Shown here: positions 14,523-21,607 of the stretch, piece after piece
How positions within the stretch are numbered: position 1 is the first letter of the stretch
How the letters are laid out: each line of letters begins with the position of its first letter
Assembly: GCA_964535405.1 (NCBI GenBank)
Contig: CAZHUG010000031.1
Span: 1-28,592 of the forward strand
DNA length: 28,592 nucleotides
Source of the DNA: Scatomorpha sp964535405
Lineage (GTDB): Bacteria > Bacillota > Clostridia > Oscillospirales > Oscillospiraceae
Reading direction: 5' to 3'
Made by a program: the position numbers and the translations under genes
The notes under the pieces: generated by a model
What the model was told of the DNA's origin: nothing
The model's input: the letters and a program-made list of their open reading frames with translations, nothing else
The model's database searches: none

Positions 14523-15704
14523 CTAAGGTAATATTGCCCGCTCAAGTGCAATGTTTTCTAAGCACTCAGACCTGAGTGTTACATAGAGCATCCCGTCCTT
14601 CGCCGTGGCGACAAAGCTCTGCGAAACAAGCTCCCCCCTGCCGTCAATAAGCCTTGAGAGCTCCTCGGACAACAGTGTTTCAAGCCTCGATTGAAGCTGC
14701 TCGAGTGCATGATTTTCTAAAGCTATATCATACTCTAAAAATTCCTCCCGCACAAGAGTTATCGGCAAAGTAAAGACGCCTTTCCAGGATAAAGGATACT
14801 CAGCAACGAGCTTTTGACAGCTTTCACCGGATTTGCCATCCGAGCCGTACAGGTTATATCGCTCATTGCCTATTATTACCGCCCAACGGCTACTTTTATC
14901 CGCTTCACCTGTTCTGACCGTCCGACTCAAGGGCGCCGCCGCAGTCAGCTCATACCAGGTTGCCGCCTCGATGTCCGCCTGAGCGTGTACATATCTTTCT
15001 CCGCCGACCTCGCTCTGCATGAGTCCGGATACCAAAAGCTCACCTGCAAGAACCGCTCTGCCGGGCTCAACCACAGGCGTGCCCATATACACCTTCATAC
15101 GCCTTATTATGCCTGTAGCAGCAGACACGACGGAGTAGGGGTCATCGTTATCGACTATGTCCGGATGCTCTACGCGCTCGCGCACCCGTATTATAGCGCG
15201 CGAGTTGTCCACTGACACACCGACCCAACGAAGCTCCGGCAAGGCAAGCAGAACTTCGTTTTTGATCTTATCGCCCGACCAGGTCGGCCAGAAAGTCCCG
15301 ATATCAACACCGGCATCCTCGAGCGCTCGCATGATCTTGCCTGTCGAAACATTCTCGTTGCCCGAAACGTCAATGTCCCAGATGAAAAGTGATGATGTGA
15401 GCAATATTGCAAAGCAGACAAAAAGGCTGATGAGCAGGACCCTGCGTGTTTTGAGCCGCCGTCTCACTACGGGTGAGCCGGAGATCTTTATCCTCTTGAC
15501 AGAGCACATAGCGCGCTGAGCAAGAACCTCCACCTTGTCTGCAGATCCCGGTCTTACCGAGAACCGCAATGTGAAATCATCCACCGGCTCCGCATCCCAA
15601 AATTCAACTCCCGCCTTTGCCAGAAAATTGAGCATATTTTCCGGAAAGGCTCCGGCGGCCTCCATACGGACGCTGCCCCTGATAATATTAAGCGCCGCCC
15701 CCAT
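14523..15704 (-). CDS. yqfD: Sporulation protein YqfD
   Basis: A 393-residue membrane-anchored protein of the YqfD family, found in endospore formers and belonging to the mother-cell sigma-E regulon in Bacillus. It has an N-terminal domain of about 80 residues, a basic stretch RRRLKTRR, one membrane segment at about 88-108, then a large extracytoplasmic part beginning with the family motif IWDIDVSGNENVS and containing PELRWVGVSV, RAIIRVRERVE and GRAVLAGELLVSG. The ATG overlaps the yqfC stop by one base (TGATG). The molecular role is not well defined. The yqfC-yqfD-phoH order is a strong conserved context. Confidence 0.95.
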   Translation of the reverse strand: MGAALNIIRGSVRMEAAGAFPENMLNFLAKAGVEFWDAEPVDDFTLRFSVRPGSADKVEVLAQRAMCSVKRIKISGSPVVRRRLKTRRVLLISLFVCFAILLTSSLFIWDIDVSGNENVSTGKIMRALEDAGVDIGTFWPTWSGDKIKNEVLLALPELRWVGVSVDNSRAIIRVRERVEHPDIVDNDDPYSVVSAATGIIRRMKVYMGTPVVEPGRAVLAGELLVSGLMQSEVGGERYVHAQADIEAATWYELTAAAPLSRTVRTGEADKSSRWAVIIGNERYNLYGSDGKSGESCQKLVAEYPLSWKGVFTLPITLVREEFLEYDIALENHALEQLQSRLETLLSEELSRLIDGRGELVSQSFVATAKDGMLYVTLRSECLENIALERAILP

Positions 15705-15970
15705 CAGTCAAACTCCACTGAAAGTATCCGTCCGATCACAAGCAGTGCCTCCCTATCCATTGCAGCAAGCTCTAGCGCCTCGCCCCTGATGCGCAGACGC
15801 GTTACTCCGCCATTTATTTCCACGCACTCGCGCGTATATTCGAGAATACCCTTGTGATCCTCAACCAATGCGCGACTGCGTCCCATTATAGTGATTTTTA
15901 TTAGTCCCGCCGCACCTGCCGGCAGCATGAGCATATCGGCGATTTCCTCGTGGAAGCTTAGATTGGCCAT
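15704..15970 (-). CDS. yqfC: Sporulation protein YqfC
   Basis: A small protein (88 aa from ATG 15970) of the YqfC family, found beside yqfD in endospore formers. The sequence is LPAGAAGLIKITIMGRSR, then a VEDHKGILEYT segment typical of the family (ENHRGIL-like), and a C-terminal half of alternating beta-strand character. An upstream ATG at 16003 in the same frame would add 11 residues, but it overlaps the -10 box of the probable sigma-E promoter; ATG 15970 has GGGGGTG 5 nt before it. Function unknown beyond sporulation association. The 5' flank reaches the false assembly gap. Confidence 0.88.
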   Translation of the reverse strand: MANLSFHEEIADMLMLPAGAAGLIKITIMGRSRALVEDHKGILEYTRECVEINGGVTRLRIRGEALELAAMDREALLVIGRILSVEFD

Positions 15971-16169
15971 GTAAACACCCCCGTCAGATGATTTTATGCT
16001 CATTGTGCCTCGATNNNNNNNNNNNNNNNNNNNNNNNNNNNNNNNNNNNNNNNNNNNNNNNNNNNNNNNNNNNNNNNNNNNNNNNNNNNNNNNNNNNNNN
16101 NNNNNNNNNNNNNNAGATTGGCCATGTAAACACCCCCGTCAGATGATTTTATGCTCATTGTGCCTCGAT
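15960..16169. other. 100-N scaffold gap flanked by identical 55-base ends
   Basis: The 55 bases at 15960-16014 are repeated exactly at 16115-16169, with 100 N (16015-16114) between. Two contigs sharing a 55-base end were joined with a default 100-N spacer instead of being merged. The real sequence most likely contains the 55-mer once and no gap, so the yqfC-ylbJ intergenic region is about 155 bases shorter than drawn. Confidence 0.9.
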
Positions 16170-16174
16170 AATGA
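16146..16174 (-). promoter_or_regulatory. Sigma-E-like promoter for yqfC-yqfD
   Basis: On the minus strand TCATTAT (16168-16174) and CATAAAAT (16146-16153) are 14 nt apart. The sigma-E pattern is about KMATATW, 13-15 nt, CATACAnT, so the -10 differs at one base and the -35 at two. Only the right copy of the duplicated 55-mer keeps both boxes; the left copy has the -10 alone at 15991-15998. B. subtilis yqfC-yqfD is sigma-E dependent, which supports the call. Confidence 0.5.
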
Positions 16175-16183
16175 ACATACCCT
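16155..16183 (+). promoter_or_regulatory. Sigma-E-like promoter for ylbJ
   Basis: On the plus strand TCATTGT (16155-16161) and CATACCCT (16176-16183) are 14 nt apart, matching the sigma-E pattern with one -10 mismatch and two -35 mismatches. Transcription would start near 16190, just before the ylbJ ribosome site. It interleaves with the opposing yqfC promoter. Confidence 0.45.
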
Positions 16184-16203
16184 TCTATATGGGAGGGATG
16201 TCT

Positions 16204-17178
16204 ATGCGTAATACTGGCAAGTATCTGGCCGCTCTTGCTCTTGTCGGAACACTCGTTGCACTAATTTTTTACTCCGAGCAGGCAATGGATGGTGCTCGAC
16301 GCGGGCTGGAGCTGTGTGGAAGGGTCATTATCCCCTCTCTGTTCCCGTTTTTTGTGCTCTCGGATATGATGAGGCAGGCGGGATTGCCGGCGGCTCTGGG
16401 GCGGCGTGCGGCGCCATACATGTCAAGGCTGTTCGGAGTTTCCGGCGCGGGTGCCGCCTGCTTCGTTCTCGGGGTGACGGGCGGCTATCCGCTTGGTGCG
16501 TCTGTTGTTGCCGGTCTGGTGCGCGATGGCAGCATTTCGCGCGAGGAGGGCGAGCGGCTTTTATGCTTCTGCAATGCCTCGGGCCCGGCCTTTATCGTAG
16601 GCGCGGCCGGTGCGGGAGTGTTTGGCGGCGCAGGTCCGGGACTTTTGCTGTACGCCGCGCACATTCTTGCAAGTGCGACGGTTGGAATACTGATGGCGCG
16701 CGGGCATAAATCAGGCGTGATTGCAATGCCGAGAACAAGCAAAGCTGAACCGGATCGCGCCGGAGCGCTCACTCGTGCCGTGAGCTCATCGGTCAAGGCC
16801 GTTCTCACTGTCTGCGGCTTCGTGGTGACCTTCACTGTGATCGTTGACACCTTGGAGGCAATTGGAATTTTCAGTCTGCTTGCGGGCGAGCTCGCATTCG
16901 GCTCAAAGCTCGGACTGCGCTTTTCGCGTGCCCTGCTCACCGGTTTCTTAGAGCTCGGCGGCGGTATCGGCGCAATGCAGGGCCTGGCGCTCTCGCCGCT
17001 GAACTTAGCTCTGGCGTCCTTCATCATCGGCTGGGGCGGAGTGTCTGTACATTTTCAAACTGCGGCAGTAATTGACGGAACGGGCATGAAAACCGCCCGG
17101 CATACTGCCGGGCGGCTGTTATGTGGGCTTATTTCCGCGGCATATACCTGGTTTGCTGCAGTCCTGCTTCTTCCCTAA
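16204..17178 (+). CDS. ylbJ: Sporulation integral membrane protein YlbJ
   Basis: A polytopic membrane protein of the nucleoside-recognition (Gate) superfamily; in Bacillus ylbJ is sigma-E controlled and needed for normal spore formation. The 324 residues hold about eight hydrophobic segments. The family motif GGYPLGASVVAGLVRDG is followed by EEGERLLCFCNASGPAFIVG, and a second Gate-like half contains FLELGGGIGAMQ. The frame opens at 16171, but ATG 16204 has GGGAGGG 6 nt upstream and follows the likely transcription start, so I start there. It is somewhat shorter than the Bacillus protein (about 400). It is the only plus-strand gene in the middle of the window. Its stop overlaps that of the opposing CHR gene, and an opposing terminator lies inside its 3' end. 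Confidence 0.93.
   Translation: MRNTGKYLAALALVGTLVALIFYSEQAMDGARRGLELCGRVIIPSLFPFFVLSDMMRQAGLPAALGRRAAPYMSRLFGVSGAGAACFVLGVTGGYPLGASVVAGLVRDGSISREEGERLLCFCNASGPAFIVGAAGAGVFGGAGPGLLLYAAHILASATVGILMARGHKSGVIAMPRTSKAEPDRAGALTRAVSSSVKAVLTVCGFVVTFTVIVDTLEAIGIFSLLAGELAFGSKLGLRFSRALLTGFLELGGGIGAMQGLALSPLNLALASFIIGWGGVSVHFQTAAVIDGTGMKTARHTAGRLLCGLISAAYTWFAAVLLLP
17089..17115 (-). terminator. Terminator of the murA-chr operon inside ylbJ
   Basis: CCGCCCGGCA (17093-17102) and TGCCGGGCGG (17106-17115) form a perfect 10-bp GC-rich stem with a 3-base loop. On the minus strand it is followed directly by TTTT (complement of 17089-17092). It lies about 59 bases beyond the stop of the last CHR gene, within the ylbJ coding sequence on the other strand. 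On the plus strand no T run follows, so it should not stop ylbJ transcription. Confidence 0.7.
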
Positions 17179-17759
17179 ACTCCAGAGAAGCCGAAGACAA
17201 TGCCAACCACCGCTGAGACCGCAATGTAAATAATCGGGTGTAGCTTTTTCGTGGGTTTAACGAGATTCGTGAGAACCCAGATAACAGCTGCGAGAATTAT
17301 TGCTTTCCAGGAAAACAGATCAAGTATGTCGCCGCTGATCTTGTATAGATCGGTGTTCAGAAGCGCAATGCTGACCACGGTAGCCCCGGCTGCAGCGATT
17401 AGCGCTGTGGAGGCCGGGCGCAGACCGTAAAAAGCGCCCTCGACATATCTGTTGTCGCGAAACTTCTCAAGGAATTTTGCGATTATCAAGACCAGAACAA
17501 GTCCCGGGATGACTATTCCGATTGTTGCAATTACTGAGCCCGGTATTCCCCCGACTGTATAGCCGACGTATGTCGCCATGTTTATACCAATCGGGCCGGG
17601 TGTGGATTCGCTCACGGCCAGCATATCGGCAATTTGAGCATAGCTGAACCAGCCGGTATTATCCGACATATTGTACAGAAACGGCAGTGTTGCCATGCCG
17701 CCTCCAACGGAAAACATACCAATTTTGAAAAATTCATAGAACAGTCTGAGTAGGGTCAT
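17175..17759 (-). CDS. Chromate transporter-family protein, half-size (second of pair)
   Basis: A 194-residue membrane protein with one CHR domain and about five to six hydrophobic segments. It has the family start FKIGMFSVGGGMATLPFL and the conserved SESTPGPIGINMATYVGY motif. The frame extends to 17885, but ATG 17759 overlaps the stop of the partner gene (ATGA) and gives the family N-terminus. Half-size CHR proteins usually occur as adjacent pairs that work together. The family is named for chromate export, but the natural substrate of such pairs in anaerobic Firmicutes is not known. Last gene of the operon; its stop (TAG) overlaps the ylbJ stop on the other strand. Confidence 0.92.
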   Translation of the reverse strand: MTLLRLFYEFFKIGMFSVGGGMATLPFLYNMSDNTGWFSYAQIADMLAVSESTPGPIGINMATYVGYTVGGIPGSVIATIGIVIPGLVLVLIIAKFLEKFRDNRYVEGAFYGLRPASTALIAAAGATVVSIALLNTDLYKISGDILDLFSWKAIILAAVIWVLTNLVKPTKKLHPIIYIAVSAVVGIVFGFSGV

Positions 17760-18301
17760 TTTGCCTGCCTCCCTTCGATCTGCTTGATGCAGATGCCGAG
17801 AAGCGCCGCCGCGATCACAAACACCACGGGTGACCAGTTTGTGAAAACAGACAGGCCGCAGACGACTGCAAAAATGATGATACATTTATAATCCACGATC
17901 GCCTTCGGCCAGAGCTTTACGATAGCGTTTATAATCAGCACCACAACGCAGACACGAATGCCCGCAAAGGCGTTTTTGACCACGGGATAATCCGCAAATG
18001 CGGTCAGGCACATTGCGATAACTGTGATGATGACGAGCGAGGGCAAAAATGCGCCGATTGCGGCGATAATACCGCCCGGTACGCCCTTGCGCTGTCTGCC
18101 GATGAAGACCGAGGTGTTCACCATGATGACACCGGGCAGGCACTGTCCCATGGCGTAATAGTCCATGATCTCAGCCTCGGTGGCCCAACGCTTTTTCTCC
18201 ACAATTTCGCTCTGAAGAATCGGAAGCATGGCGTAGCCGCCGCCGAACGTGAGTGCGCCAACCTTGATGAAGGACCAAAGAATCGCTAAATATTCCTTCA
18301 T
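17756..18301 (-). CDS. Chromate transporter-family protein, half-size (first of pair)
   Basis: A 181-residue membrane protein with one CHR domain. The start carries FIKVGALTFGGGYAMLPIL and the next conserved block is YYAMGQCLPGVIMVNTSVFIG read in two pieces (YYAMGQCLPG, NTSVFIG); several hydrophobic segments follow. It differs from its partner in the second motif (QCLPGVIMVN against ESTPGPIGIN), the usual distinction between the two halves. The ATG overlaps the phosphoglucomutase stop, and the stop overlaps the partner start, both as ATGA. It is therefore translated from the same message as pgm and the wall genes upstream. Confidence 0.92.
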   Translation of the reverse strand: MKEYLAILWSFIKVGALTFGGGYAMLPILQSEIVEKKRWATEAEIMDYYAMGQCLPGVIMVNTSVFIGRQRKGVPGGIIAAIGAFLPSLVIITVIAMCLTAFADYPVVKNAFAGIRVCVVVLIINAIVKLWPKAIVDYKCIIIFAVVCGLSVFTNWSPVVFVIAAALLGICIKQIEGRQAK

Positions 18302-20028
18302 TTACTCATAGACTCCGCAAATTTTTTATAGCGCTCAATGCGCTCGTTGCAATCGGCATGGCTCTTGCCCTGTGTGAGGATATAAATTTTTATCTTGGGC
18401 TCTGTGCCGGAGGGGCGGACGATGAACGCGGTGCCGTCCTCAAGTTCAAAATACAGAACATTAGAGCCGGATATCTCTGTCTTGCCGACGACGCCCAGAT
18501 CGGAGACAGAAACGGTGCCGCTCTGGTAGTCACGCATGCCGAGCACGCCTGAACCGCCGATCTCCTTCGGAGGATTGGCACGCAAGCCCGCCATCAGCGC
18601 CTTCATATCGCCGAGGCCGTCAAGGCCGGGCATGACAAGGTTCAGGGTAAGCTCACCAAAATAGCCGTATTTCTCATAAAGCGACTCGATGGCATCGGCA
18701 AGGGTCATGTTCTTTGCGTAATACCACGCTGACATCTCTGCTATGAGCATTGAAGCTGTGACAGCGTCCTTGTCGCGGACAAAATCGCCCATCATATAGC
18801 CGTAGCTCTCCTCATAGGCAAGAACATACTCAAATGACTTATCGCGCTTATACTCGGCGAGCTTTTCAGCCATGAACTTGAAGCCCGTGAAGGTTTCGTC
18901 CACGTGCACACCGTTTTTCTCGGCAATTTCACTGCCCATATTGGTCGTGACAATGGTCTTTATAAACGCGGCGTTTTTGGGCAGAGTCCCATTCTCGCGG
19001 CGGGCGGTGATAATATAGTCAAGCAGCAGAACGCCCATCTGGTTTCCCGTAATGCTGCGGTACTCGCCGTCTGAGCCGCGCACCATGGTTCCGACTCTGT
19101 CAGAATCCGGGTCCGTGCCGATGATGAGATCACTGCCGACCTGCTTTGCCAGATCAATCGCCAGATAAAATCCCTCGGGGTTTTCGGGATTCGGGCTCTT
19201 GACCGTCGGGAATGCTCCGTCAATCACCATCTGCTTTGGCTCGCAATACAGATGCTTTATTCCAAGACGGCGCAACGCCTCAGGCACGAGCTTATGCCCC
19301 GCACCATGAAAGGGCGTGTAGACGATTTTAAACTCGTCCGCAACCTGCTTCACTATCTCGGAATTAATGGACATGTTCACGACCTCGGCGAGAAACAGCT
19401 CGTCAGTCTCGTCTGAAAGTGTCTGGATAAGTCCGGCCTTGAGCGCATCCTCAAAGCTCATGAGCTTCACATCGCGGAACAGGTCGATGCGCGCCATCTC
19501 AGCGGCGACGGCCTCGGCATGCTGCGGCGGCAGCTGAGCGCCGTCGGACCAATATACCTTGTAGCCGTTGTACTCGCGCGGGTTGTGACTGGCGGTTATG
19601 TTCAGACCCGCGGTTGCGCCGTAATGTATAACCGAGAAAGACAGCTCCGGCGTGGGCCGCAGCGCATCGAAGATACGAACGTTAATCTCGTTTGCAGCCA
19701 TGACGCAGGCCGCCTCGCGTGCGAACACATCGCTGTTTTCGCGGCAATCGAAGCAGATAACAACACCCCTTTTGCACGCAAGCTCGCCCTCGGCCTTTAT
19801 GACCGTTGCAAATGCCTGAGTAGCCCAGCGGATGATGTGGATATTCATGCGGTTTAATCCCACAGCCATCATGCCGCGAAGTCCGGCAGTGCCAAACTCC
19901 AAAGGTGCAAAAAATCTGCTTTCAATCTCCATCTCGTCACTGGAGATTGAATCCAGCTCATTCCACTCATCTTCGCTGAGTGCGGGACTGTCAAGCCAAA
20001 ACTGATATTCTTCCTTATAATTCCTCAT
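18298..20028 (-). CDS. pgcA: Phosphoglucomutase / alpha-phosphohexomutase
   Basis: Interconverts glucose 6-phosphate and glucose 1-phosphate (phosphomannomutase activity is also common in the family), feeding UDP-glucose for cell-surface glycans. The 576 residues match the PgcA-type length. Features are FGTAGLRG at 45-52, the phosphoserine loop TASHNP at 145-150 (Ser147), the metal-binding GTDPDSDRVG, the sugar-binding loop AYEESYGYM, and the phosphate-binding RPSGTEPKIKIY near the C-terminus. The ATG overlaps the 3' end of the DUF2007 gene by 14 bases, and the stop overlaps the first CHR gene. Position downstream of murA fits a cell-envelope operon. Confidence 0.95.
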   Translation of the reverse strand: MRNYKEEYQFWLDSPALSEDEWNELDSISSDEMEIESRFFAPLEFGTAGLRGMMAVGLNRMNIHIIRWATQAFATVIKAEGELACKRGVVICFDCRENSDVFAREAACVMAANEINVRIFDALRPTPELSFSVIHYGATAGLNITASHNPREYNGYKVYWSDGAQLPPQHAEAVAAEMARIDLFRDVKLMSFEDALKAGLIQTLSDETDELFLAEVVNMSINSEIVKQVADEFKIVYTPFHGAGHKLVPEALRRLGIKHLYCEPKQMVIDGAFPTVKSPNPENPEGFYLAIDLAKQVGSDLIIGTDPDSDRVGTMVRGSDGEYRSITGNQMGVLLLDYIITARRENGTLPKNAAFIKTIVTTNMGSEIAEKNGVHVDETFTGFKFMAEKLAEYKRDKSFEYVLAYEESYGYMMGDFVRDKDAVTASMLIAEMSAWYYAKNMTLADAIESLYEKYGYFGELTLNLVMPGLDGLGDMKALMAGLRANPPKEIGGSGVLGMRDYQSGTVSVSDLGVVGKTEISGSNVLYFELEDGTAFIVRPSGTEPKIKIYILTQGKSHADCNERIERYKKFAESMSK

Positions 20029-20335
20029 TATCCGTTATCTCCCCTTCCATAAGTGCCTTTGCATCTTCCAGCATAGTCCGCGGGACAAAGAGCTCAACGC
20101 CTTCGGCACTCATGCCAATCATGAGATTTCCAAATCCGCCATAATGCGGATATTGCTTAATGACGGGTATGCCATAGGCATCCAGCAGGCTGACGAGCAG
20201 GGTGTCCGCCATGTCAATCTGACTGCTGGTGGCCAGGTACGCCGGAGTAATGAATTCCCCCCGATCGTCACGGGGCCATTTGTCGCTTAATTCACCGGGG
20301 ATATTACGACCCCAGGTCGGTTTTGCTCCATCCAT
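20015..20335 (-). CDS. DUF2007-type small protein
   Basis: A 106-residue soluble protein. The central part, AYLATSSQIDMADTLLVSLL followed by GIPVIKQYPHYGG and VELFVPRTMLEDAKALMEG, resembles the DUF2007 (putative signal-transducing) fold, in which a short beta-alpha-beta module ends in a 'vp..~~eA~~Ll' helix. The frame opens with a GTG at 20350 overlapping the rlmH stop, but ATG 20335 has AAGGAG 6 nt upstream and I start there. The 3' end overlaps pgm by 14 bases. The family has no established biochemical role; in this place it could modulate the downstream mutase, but that is a guess. Confidence 0.8.
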   Translation of the reverse strand: MDGAKPTWGRNIPGELSDKWPRDDRGEFITPAYLATSSQIDMADTLLVSLLDAYGIPVIKQYPHYGGFGNLMIGMSAEGVELFVPRTMLEDAKALMEGEITDNEEL

Positions 20336-20346
20336 ATGTTTCTCCT

Positions 20347-20829
20347 TCACTTATGATACCTTGAGCCAAAGTTAATTGAAAATGCGCGATATACTTGCTC
20401 TGCCAGCATTACCCTCGCCAAATGGTGCGGAAAGGTCAGCTCAGACATAGAAAGGCGGAGATTTGCCATAGTCTTGACGCTTTCGTGCAGGCCGAACGAG
20501 CCGCCGACAACAAAACACAGGCGGGACACGCCCGCAGTGGCACGTGACCCGATAAGCTCTGCCAAAGCCTCGCTCGACATGCCGCGGCCTTCAACGCACA
20601 TGGCGATCACATACGCCGATTTAGGTATGCGCTCGATTATTCCTGCGCCCTCGGCCGAGAGGGCGGATTCAATCTGCGCCCCAGACGGACTGTCGGGCAG
20701 TCTCTGCTCAGCAAGCTCAATAAGCTCGAATTTGCAAAAAGCGGCTAAGCGCTTTGAATACTCATTAAATGCCGCGACATAGTGTTGTTCACGCATCTTT
20801 CCGACACAGATCAGCGTCACGCCGAGCAT
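20347..20829 (-). CDS. rlmH: 23S rRNA (pseudouridine(1915)-N(3))-methyltransferase RlmH
   Basis: A SPOUT-class SAM methyltransferase acting on pseudouridine 1915 in helix 69 of 23S rRNA on assembled ribosomes. The 160 residues are the normal length. The C-terminal trefoil knot is clear: FVVGGSFGLHE, the LSMSELTFPHHLARVML block (conserved LS..T.pHqlar), then EQVYRA and the terminal YHK. GGAGGTGA precedes the ATG within the end of walJ, and the two genes overlap by 13 bases. In Bacillus and Staphylococcus rlmH also lies near the wal operon. Confidence 0.98.
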   Translation of the reverse strand: MLGVTLICVGKMREQHYVAAFNEYSKRLAAFCKFELIELAEQRLPDSPSGAQIESALSAEGAGIIERIPKSAYVIAMCVEGRGMSSEALAELIGSRATAGVSRLCFVVGGSFGLHESVKTMANLRLSMSELTFPHHLARVMLAEQVYRAFSINFGSRYHK

Positions 20830-21605
20830 TTTGCTCTCACCTCCGTCGTCATCGCGCCGAGAGGCGGCGCAACGCAGAGTTCTGCCTCGCAGCCATGCGC
20901 GGCAAGTGCGGCAGAAACCGTTCTGAATGCTTTGCCGGGTGTATTATTTTCCCGGCTCAGATGTCCCAAGACTATGCGTTCGGTGCCGGAACGTGCCAGC
21001 TGCACCGCAAGCTCCCCGCAACTTTCGTTTGACAGATGTCCTCTGTCGGAGAGAATCCGGCGCTTTAAGTACACAGGATATGAGCCATATCTTAGCATTT
21101 CCTCATCGTGATTGGACTCGATAAGCGCGGTATCAACGCCTTGCATGGCGTGAAACACCTCGTCGGTCACGTGACCCAGGTCGGTGCACAAGCCGAGAGA
21201 GCCGCTCTCGCAGTTGAAGCGGTAGCCCACACTCTCCGGCGTATCATGAGGCGTGCGGAACGCCAGTGTCCGAACGCCGTTTAAATCAAACGGCTCTCCG
21301 GGCTCTATAATTTTTATACGCCCCTCAGTCCTCGGCTTCATTCCGGCAAGCTTGTTTGCGACTGTTCTCGGCGCATATATGTCAACTTCGTGATATTTCA
21401 GCAGCATATCAAGGCCGGACACGTGATCGGAGTGCTCATGCGTTATGAGCACTCCGACAAGTTCCTCAGGTGTAAGGCCTTCTACTCTCAGGAAGGAATT
21501 TATCCTGCGAAGTGAAATGCCGGCATCTACCAAAATCCTGGTCCCCGCCGCCGACACAAGGGCGCAGTTGCCCGAGGAGCCGCTGGCAAAGGTTGTTATA
21601 TACAT
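20817..21605 (-). CDS. walJ: MBL-fold metallohydrolase WalJ (YycJ)
   Basis: A 262-residue metallo-beta-lactamase-fold hydrolase of the WalJ/YycJ family, which sits with walRK in Firmicutes and is implicated in coordinating wall synthesis, division and replication. The N-terminus FASGSSGNCALV is the family signature, followed by the metal site THEHSDH (His56, His58, Asp60, His61). Further metal ligands are probably in the CTDLGHVTDEV and SNHDEEML segments, and VLGHLSRENN near the C-terminus. It follows murA by two bases and overlaps rlmH by 13 bases. Confidence 0.94.
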   Translation of the reverse strand: MYITTFASGSSGNCALVSAAGTRILVDAGISLRRINSFLRVEGLTPEELVGVLITHEHSDHVSGLDMLLKYHEVDIYAPRTVANKLAGMKPRTEGRIKIIEPGEPFDLNGVRTLAFRTPHDTPESVGYRFNCESGSLGLCTDLGHVTDEVFHAMQGVDTALIESNHDEEMLRYGSYPVYLKRRILSDRGHLSNESCGELAVQLARSGTERIVLGHLSRENNTPGKAFRTVSAALAAHGCEAELCVAPPLGAMTTEVRAKCSA

Positions 21606-21607
21606 CC

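Noticed and set aside
16015..16114. Apparent 55-base direct repeat around an unknown insert (possible mobile element target duplication)
   Set aside because: The repeat length, perfect identity and exact 100-N spacer fit an unmerged contig overlap, not an element.
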